From: a virus | Virus record (IMG/VR): IMGVR_UViG_3300037322_000098 | Span: 1 to 27,974 of that record | Direction: 5' to 3' (one strand) | DNA: 27,974 nucleotides | Part shown: positions 9,001-18,000 of the stretch, piece by piece | Position numbering within the stretch: the first letter of the stretch is position 1 | How the letters are laid out: each line of letters begins with the position of its first letter | The notes under the pieces: generated by a model | The model's input: the letters and a program-made list of their open reading frames with translations, nothing else | What the model was told of the DNA's origin: nothing | The model's database searches: none | Position numbers and translations under genes: made by a program

Positions 9001-12000
9001 TTCGCGGACCGCATCGCCGCTTCCATCTTCACTGGATCCAATCCGGGCGAGTTCCTTGCCAAGCCGCTCCAGTAGGCTTCCTCGTCCTGCGGCGGTCCCT
9101 TGTACGCCCACCACGGCGCGGAAGACCGCAGCTCGCGCAACAGTTCTCCAACCCGCTTGTCCCGCTGGGCTGTCTCTTCCAGCCGCTTTTGTACGATCGG
9201 TGATGGATTTAGTGACCAGTCGAGCCAATTGCTCTCGTCCTGCAAATCGCTGCTTGGTGTCGGTACGAAAGAACTGTCCGGTGTCGGTGTCATAGCCTAC
9301 AAGTTTTGCGTTCGGAAAGGCATTGTCAAGTGCTTTGAGCGAAGCTGCAACCATTCTTTCGACATTTCCCTCGCTATCGCCATACACCCAGCGCAGCGGT
9401 GGCACACCGATGCTGGCCTTGCCTTCCACCTGCAATGGGTGCGGGGCCAAGTGGTCAGTGGTGCCAAACTTGAGGGCGCTGGAAATCATCTGCTCAGTGC
9501 GCCGACGCAGGGCCTCATCGGACAGGCCAGCCGGGTCGCCGATGAAGATGCGCCCGGTGTTGTGCGCGAAGGTGGCCGCGATGTTGTAGATCACGTTGCC
9601 TTCGGTTCCCGGCGCGCGCCCGGACACATCAATCCAAACGTCTTCGGTGCTATCGGGCACGTCCTCGGGGTTGTCGCCAGGGCGGCCCATGATCCAGTCA
9701 TAGCCCTCATCGGTCTCGTTGGCCCCATACACACTGGTCGGCCCGGACTTGCGCACGGTCATGCGGCCCGAGGTGCCGTCGGGCAGCGTCATGGTGTGCA
9801 TCGTCTCTCCACCTGGGAATGTGGTCGAGCGAATCTTGATGCCCGGCGCGTTTTCCTCGGCGATGCCTTGCAGATCGGTCTTGGTGGACTTGGGCAGCGA
9901 GAACAGCTCATCCATCTGCGCGATCTGTTCTAGCGCACTACCGGAGCCATCGGGGGTGGAAGAACTTCCACTTTGGCCCGAATCGCCCCTGCTCATGGCA
10001 GGGCCTTTGCCGCGCTTTTGGCTGGTACTCGGGCCGCCGCTCTCCACCCAGGCGCGAGCCGGGATGATGTAGTTGGCGATCAACTCGGAGTCGCTCATAC
10101 GCATCATGGTAAAGCCCGGCACGTTCTCGCGCATCCACGAGCGCACAGCGGCCACGGCCTTCTTGACCCAGCCCATCTCGGGTGAGTTCTGCGCCATGTA
10201 GGCCAGCACTTCCTCAGCAGCCATGCGCCGCTCGTTGGTCTTCTCAAAATCCAGCCCGAGTCGTTTTGCAGCCGTGCGCACTTTGGCAGCATTGAGCACG
10301 CTCATGCGGTCCAGAATCGTCCCAAGCTCAGCGCCGTACAAGCCGCGCAGCCCGAAGTGACCCAGCGATTCGTGCATGAGAACGCGCGCCACATCCAAGT
10401 CGGTAGCCAGCTTGTCGGCGATCAGGTAGATCGTGTTGGTTTCGCGGTCAATGAAGCCTTCGGGCGCCCCGGCGTTGTCCACGGAGAGCGGTCGCCCGCT
10501 TGCCTCAGCATCCAGCGCCTGTACCTCGTCTCGGATTTCGGCGGGCACGCGCGGGTCATCGATGTTCTGCACCACCACCACGGCGGGCTTGTTCTTCCAG
10601 CGCGAAACCATCTGGTCCACGCTGGCCTGCACGCGCTGCGCGTTCTGCCCGCCTGCCTGGGTTGGGTTGCGGCTGAACGCGGTTGGCTTGTCGCCCACAA
10701 GGGCCTTGGCTTCCTCGGCCATGCTCGGCAAGGCGTAGAGCGCCTGCTTCTTCATCAGGGTGTCCAGCGCCTTGATCGCATCCTTTGGCTCGTAGACCGT
10801 GGCCACCATGAACGAGCCCGACGATGTGAAGTCGCCAGCGGCCTCGATCAGCGGTTTGTCGAGGAAGTATTTGCCGCCCTTGGCCTTGGACTTTGGCACT
10901 TGGATGCGAACGCCTTGACCGGCGGGCAGCACGCGCACAACGCTGTCGCGCGTCATGATGCCAAAGCGCCCGATGTCCCTGTTGTCGCTGGTCTGCAAGA
11001 ACTTCAAAGCGTCGGCGGCTGTCGGTAGCCGGAAGTCGCCTCGGGTGTTCTTGGTGTAGTCGAACAGCTTGGGCAGCAAAATGCCCTGCTCTTGCGTGCC
11101 GTCTTCCTTGGTGAAGGTGATGATGGTGCCGCGTGCGCCCTGGATTTCGCCGTAAGCGGCCAGCAGGTTGCCGGTGACGATCTTGGCGGTTTCGCGCTGG
11201 CCGGGCGGCTGCTCCTTGAACAACTGCTCAACCGTGTACTGCGAGGACAGGCCCGACACCTCGATCTGGCCGAACTGAGTGGCGGGTACGGTCACGCTGC
11301 GAAGCGCACCGTTGACGGCCACTGTCACCTGAATTTTGCTCAGACTGTAGGGGTTGCCCGTTTCCTTGTGCGTGTTGCGCACATTGATTACGACGGCGTT
11401 CAAAGTGTCGCTGTTGATGTCCACGCGGAACATATCGCCCACCTTGTGGTCGCTCATGAACGCCTGTCCGATATTGCGCGTGACGGTCGCCTTGGCCTTG
11501 CCGTCATCGTCCAGTGTGGCGCTGTAGGCCAGATACTTCATGTTCAGGCCAGCCTTCATCGCGGCCATGCTGTCAACGGCCGTTTTGCCGTCGAGGTTTG
11601 TCGCCATGGCCTCGCGTATCTCGGCCGGCTTCATGGGCACGCCCTGCGCCTTGATCGAATACTCGCCGTAGATGGCGTCCTCACCGAAAGGCGTGGTCGG
11701 GTCCGGCCCCTCAAACAATACCTCTTGGCGCAGCTCCTTGGCATCGAAGTCAAACGTGCGTGGCTCCAGATCGTTCTGGTTGGTCTTGTTCAGGTAGTCG
11801 ATCAGCGCGTTGTACTGGCCTTCCACCTCGTCGTAGAAGGTGTTTTGCGTGGCGATGGGTTGCAGCGCCAAGCGCCCGGTTGCCTTGCGCGCGAGGTCTT
11901 CTGCAATGGTTTTGCCATCCGACGACAAAAGGTCATCCACCCCAAGCTGCCGCGCCAGTTGAAAGTGGTCGTTCAGGTACTGGTTGACGATCTGGTCGCC

Positions 12001-15000
12001 ATACTTGTTCAGGATGTCGGCCGACTTCACCGATGTGGCCGACTCGGTGTTGCTCGATGTGTTCGCGTTGAGCGACTTCATCTTGTTGGACAACACGGCC
12101 GTCGGGCGCTTCTCGGTCGGAAGGTCCACGCTGAGCAGGGTGTACTTGGGCAGCTTCACTTGGCCGGTGCGGTGAATGCGGCCGAGCATCTGCATGAAGA
12201 CGTTGATGTCGCCCGCCGCCTGGGCCACGATCATGTGGCGCTGGCGCTGGTCTACGAACTTCTCCGAAGCGTGCAGGCTGATGCCGGTGGACCCGGCCAC
12301 GTTCAGCACCAGCGCGTCCAGTTGGCCGCCATTGAACCGGCGCGTGGTGCTCACCTTGTCCTTTTGCTCGGCCGCGTCAACGGCGCTCAGCGTTGGGTTG
12401 CTGGGATCCGTGTAATCCACCGACAGGTTGCGCCCCGTAATCTCGGCCACCGTGAACCCGGCCCGCTGAATCTCGGCTCGCATCCAATCAATGGGCGACA
12501 CGGGAATGTCCAGACTCAGCCCGTCGATGACCTTCTGAGCGTTGTCGTAGGCGGCGCGGGTTTCCGCGTCCAGCTCGCCGAGGCTGATGATGCGCTTCAC
12601 CTCGTCACCCGTGGGCAGCTTCTCCGTTACCACCAGCGTGCGGGCCAGCGCGCGAGACAACACGGTGCGGTAATCAAAGCTCCCCAGGCTTGCGCCTTGA
12701 GCGATGCCGTTGGCGCTGGCGTATTCGTTCAGGAACGAGCCCATTGTGTTTTCCACCGCGATGATGGGCTTCTCACCTCGCTTGAGGGATGCAATGGCAT
12801 CGTCTGCTGCGATCTGCGCTTTCAAGCCCAGCAGCATCTGCTTGACGAAGTTGTGCACCACGCTGGAGAACTCGGTGTGCTGCACGCTGGCAGACGCCTG
12901 ATTGCCCGAGTTGTCCTTGATAGCCGCCCCCATTGCGGCCACTTCCTGGCTCAGTTGCTTCACAAATATGCTGTGAAACATCCGGTCGGCCGACACGATC
13001 GCGCGCAGGGCCTTGGTTGCCTCATTGGACATGCCTTCGTGCAGCTTGCGGTTGGGCGCGTCGAACTTTGACTCAATGCTCACACCGTCATAGGACCGCT
13101 CGCGCCGGAACATTTGCCCGGCCTTGACCAAGTTGTTGCTCACCACCGTTTGCAGCGGCAGGCCACCGGCCGACATGGCATCGGTCAGCCCGTCGTTGTC
13201 GCCTGCAGCCTTCCCGATGTCAGTCTTGAAGTACAGCGGCATGTTGTCCGGCCGCTTGGCGTAGGTCGCGCTCAGATAGGTCACGCCCTTGGCCAGCCCC
13301 AGCGCGTCGATCATGAACGCGCCCGTGGCCGAATCACCCGCCGCGTTGTGCGACTCATCGAGCACAAACACCGCATTGGGTGCGAGCGCCAGCAGCGCGC
13401 GGCGCTGATCGTTCGCCACGTTGATCTGCGAGTAGGTCATGAACACCGCGTTTGACCCAGCGGGCATGGTGCCTGTCTCTGCCAAGCGGCCGAGCCGCGC
13501 CCGATGCGGTCCCGCTTTGTTGGCGAACAGCTTGGCCCCGCCTTCACCGGCCACCCACGCATCGCTGTTGATGATGAACGGGTTGATGTCGGTGGTGCCA
13601 ATGTCTGCCAAGTCGCCGTACATATCGGTGAACAGGCTTGGCTTGACGCTGATAAACACCGGAGTGAAGCCGCTGCGCGCTGCCCAGCGAATGATTGCGG
13701 CGGCTTGCCTGCCCTTGCCAATGCCGGTCTGGTCGGCAATGACGACGGCCTTTCCCTGCTTGATCTGGTAGATGGCCGTTGCCACCGAATCCACTTGCAG
13801 GCCCATCAGGGCACCATGAAGTTCTTCGACCGACTTGTAGCCCAGTTCCTTGCGGACGAACTCGTCAATGTCGCCTACCTCATCTTCCAGGCGGGACAGG
13901 GCGTCCTGCGTGGGCTGCGCCATGTTGGCCGGGATCAATACCCCGGCGTCCTTGCGCGCGCTGCGTGCCGTGTAGGGCACTTGGAACTGGTTGCCCTCAG
14001 TGGCTAGGGCATCTGCTCCAGTATCTCCCGCAGGCTTTGCGGCGGCAGGCTTTTCAGGCTTCCCGGCTTTGTCCAGTCGATCCGGTTCAACAGGCTCAAA
14101 GCCGAGTCGCTGCTCACGATCGCCGTCGCCCACTGGCTCTGCGGCTGGTTCTGCGCGATCAGGAATACTTCGGGGGCCTGCTCCTTCGACATCTCCATCG
14201 CCTGCAACGCCTGTTCGGGCTCCTTCTGTATTGCCTCGCGCAGTTTGCGCGCCAGCAACTCCGGGTGGTCCGACTGGGCGGGCTTGGCCGCCAGCGGGAC
14301 GGACAGCGCTATTGCTTGCGCTGGCGTCAGATTGCCCGCTGGAATCCAGTAGTTTTGTTGTGTAGTCATAGACTTGCTCCCAATTCTGCGCCCTTTGGAT
14401 GGTTCCTGCAACCGGCGCCAATTTGGATGATTGCTGGCGGCCCTTGATGGTGATGACGCGCACCGGCCAGCCCGCGCCCTGTCGGGTGTAGAGGTCGCCC
14501 TCCACCTCGAAGTGCCCGGTCACGTTGTAGTTGCCGTAGAGCCAGTTGAAGAAGATGCGGTCGTCCAGACTGAGCTGGCCTGTTGCTTTGTTGGCGCCGA
14601 TGATGAGCATGGCGCTGCCGTCGGCCTTCATTGCCTTTAGGGCGTTGGCTGCAATCAGGTGGTCGATCTGGCCGATGTTGTAGCCGTCCACCTTCACCTT
14701 GATGGGGTTGCCATTGGCGTCCTTGACGGAGCCGAACGGCGGGTTCATGTGCACCACGTCGAACTCGCCCTCGGGCGTGAACGTGCTGGCGTCGTTCTGC
14801 GTCGTGGCCTTGAAGCCTTGGGCCTGCAGGGATGCCTGTCGCTCGCTGTTCAATTCATTCACCTGCACGTTGCCCGGCTTGGCGCCAAGGGTCAACATGC
14901 CGTTGCCTGCGGTGGGCTCGTACAGGCTGCTGCGGCTGTTCACTCCCGACAGCAGCGAGCCGAGGTAGGCCAGCGGCACCGGGGTGCTGTACGCCTGATT

Positions 15001-18000
15001 CATCACGCTGGTGCTGGTGCGGATGTTCAGGTTGGGCTGGGACTGGTAGATGCGCAGAAGAATGTCGAACGTGCTGCGGCGGCCTTCCTTCTTGGCTATC
15101 ACATCGCGGCCGAGGCGAACGATCGCGGCCTCCAGCGCTTCCTGCGCTTGCTTCATGCGGGCCGGGTCGGCGGGCTTGCCGTCGAACGCTTCCACCAGCT
15201 TTTTCAGGGCCGGGTTGTCCTTGGGCATGTTGCCGTCGGTGATGGCCTGATAGAGCGAGGTGGTCAGGTCGGTTTGCGCTGGCTCGGGCGCTGGTGCGGG
15301 CTTCTCGGCTGGCTTCTCAGCGGCGGTCGCGCGCTCAATGTCAGCAGCCTCCACAGTGGCCGAACTGTCCATGCCGTCGAACCCTGCTGCGCGAGGGTCG
15401 TACTTGATCCCCATATACCAAGACTTGAGGTACGGCTTTACCCCATCACCCAGGTCGGCCACCATCGCACGGGAGTAGGCGGCAAAGCTGCGCGCACCGG
15501 CTTCTATATGGAACCCCGCCAGCGTGATGCCGTCCATCAGCATCTCGGGGTCGATGCCGCTGTTCAGTCGGCCCAGCTTGGCTTTCAGGCGTGCGCGAGC
15601 GGCGGCGGCTGCGTCCTCGGTGAAGATGGTGTTGGCGCTTGGTGCTGGCGCGGCTGGAGTGGAATCCGATTCCACTGGCGTGTCAGCAGGCGGTTGCAGT
15701 CGCGCCACTTCGTCGAAGTCGCCCCGTGTAAACGGAATCCGGTTGGTGATTGAACTCAGGTCGCCAGAAGACAACTTCAAGTCAGCCATGCGCTGCAACA
15801 GATCGGGCTTGGTGATCTTGCCGTTCATGAAGTCCACGATGGCCCGCTGGCCTTGCTCAATGCGCTCGGGCGTGCCTTTCAGCGTTACACCATATTCGTA
15901 CTGGTCGGCGCTTTCTGGCGCAGCGGCGGGCTTTTCAGCGGGCGCTGGCGCGGGGGCTCTGACAGCTTGAGCAATCAAGTGCTCGGCATAGTCCATGCCG
16001 GTCTTGGTGATCTGGTCTTCACCGAGAAATGAACCGTCTGAGTTGGTCAGTCGGCGCTTGCCGGCCACCGCCTGCACCGTTGCACCTTTGGCGATGCGGT
16101 CCCGCACCAGTGCCTTTCGGGTGATGGCCCGGCCGTTGTTGACGACGTTTTTGTTCAGCGCTTCGCGCGCTGCGGATCGAGCAAGAACGGATGCGCCCTC
16201 TTTGAAGCCATCCATATCAGCATCGTCTGCGGCTTGTGCGTCCTCTGCTGCTTTTGCCTCTGCAATCTTGGCTTGATTCTCAGGGCTTGAGCCAATCTGG
16301 TCGGTTCTTGCCGGCGCTACTGGCTGGCTTGCGCTTTGTTCTCGCGGTGTGCCCGGCTCACCGCTCAGTACCCGTTCTTCTTGGGCGCTGGCTTCTTGCT
16401 GGGCTTCATCGGTGGCATTGGTGCTGGCTTTTTCACTTTGGGTTCCTTGGGGTTGTGCAGGGGTTGAAACCGGCCCTGGCGTCCGGGTGTTTTGTGGGGT
16501 GGGGTTGTCCCTTTGCCGATTTTCTTCTACCGCTTTTTCAGCGGCAGCACGTGCTGATTTTTCAGACTGAAACTTTCCAATGGTGACCGTTGGATAGAAC
16601 TTCGTCCTTCCATCGGGGCCGGTCGGTCCGCCTGTTCGATCGATCATTACCTCATGCGACTTTGTTCCCTTGCGCCAGCCGGGCGGCGCAATGCTGACGC
16701 GCCCATTCATGCCCTCGTTCGTTGTGAAGTCGTAAGAGACAAAGCCATTCGGCTTGCGCACTGGCTTGATTGGCGTCACCCCATCGGCTTGTGCATCACC
16801 ACCTCGTCCCGTGTCGGGTACTGCTGGGGCGGTGGCTGCATCGCCTGCGCCTGTTTCTGGCGCTTGATCTGGCGTGGCTTGGGCTTGGGTTGCGTCGGCT
16901 CCTGTCGGCTGGTCTTGGACATTCAATTCATCCGTCAGTGGCCCGGACTCGTTGTCCACGGCTTGTTGTAGAGGGTCGCTGCCAACTGCATCCGCTGCTG
17001 CAGTGTCATCAGCGGGAACACCCGTCGGCCCGAATGGGTCAAGCGCCTCACTCCCGGTTCCGGCGGTGGCGTCGGGGGTGGTGGCGGCGGTCCCTTGGTC
17101 TGCATTGGTCTGCTCCTGAGTTGTTCGAACAACAAAGCCACCATCCACCGGCATCACATCGCCCGGCGTTTGTGTGGCGGCGCGCTGAGCGGCTACGAGG
17201 GTTTTGAACGGCCCACCGCTGGGGTTGAGAATGTCGGTGGGCTGAATGGGCTGCAGCTCGGGCGCGGCATTGGCTGGCACGCCTGCGAACGGATCGGCGG
17301 GGTCCAGTGGCTGCTCGGTGGGCGGCACGGCTGGCGCTGCCGGTGCGCCGCCTGATGGCGATGGTGGTGCGCCTGTGCCCGGAGCAAGGTTGGCTCCACG
17401 GGAGAGTGGACCCACCTCGGGCACCCTTTTCCCTCCAGAGAGCGCCTGCACGCCGCCGCCCATCACGCCGCCAGTCAGCACTCCCATGACGATGGCCTGA
17501 TCCACTCCCTCGTCCAACGGCTTGCCCAGCGCGTAGTTCTGCAGCACCTGTTCCTGCACGCCTTGTGGAAGTTCTTCCAGCACGCCTTCCACGAACGCGC
17601 CTTCGATCACCTTGCGCACGAACGACTTCTGCATGGCCGGATCGACCATCTTGCCGCCAGCCAGCAGCGTGTCCACGTCGCCTATGCCCATGCGCTGTGC
17701 GACCTTTCCACCCAGCACGCCGATAGCGCCGGTCAGGCCGCCCACAGCAATCGGCACAAGCGACTGCTTCAAGTCCAGCGTGCCGTCTGCTGTCTGCTGA
17801 CGAATCTGCTCAGCGGTGGCACCTGCGGCCACGACGCCTTCGCCGATACCACCAGCGGCGATACGCGATGCCATCGACGTTCCGGCTCCAGGCAACATCA
17901 TCGAGGCGCCCTTGAGCACACCACGAGCGGCTACACCGCCTGCAAGCATCGGGGCCAGCGACTCACCAACGGCATGCGGAATGACCGATGAGTTTTGCAG

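Noticed and set aside
7840-9075. A 411-codon plus-strand frame opposite the C-terminal part of the giant gene
   Set aside because: No recognisable domain or ribosome binding site; high-GC antisense shadow.
11092-13071. A 659-codon open frame on the plus strand
   Set aside because: It is antisense to the helicase and downstream part of the giant gene. Its peptide is rich in Arg, His, Val and Leu, as expected from the complement of GC-rich codons, and no ribosome binding site or family pattern is seen.
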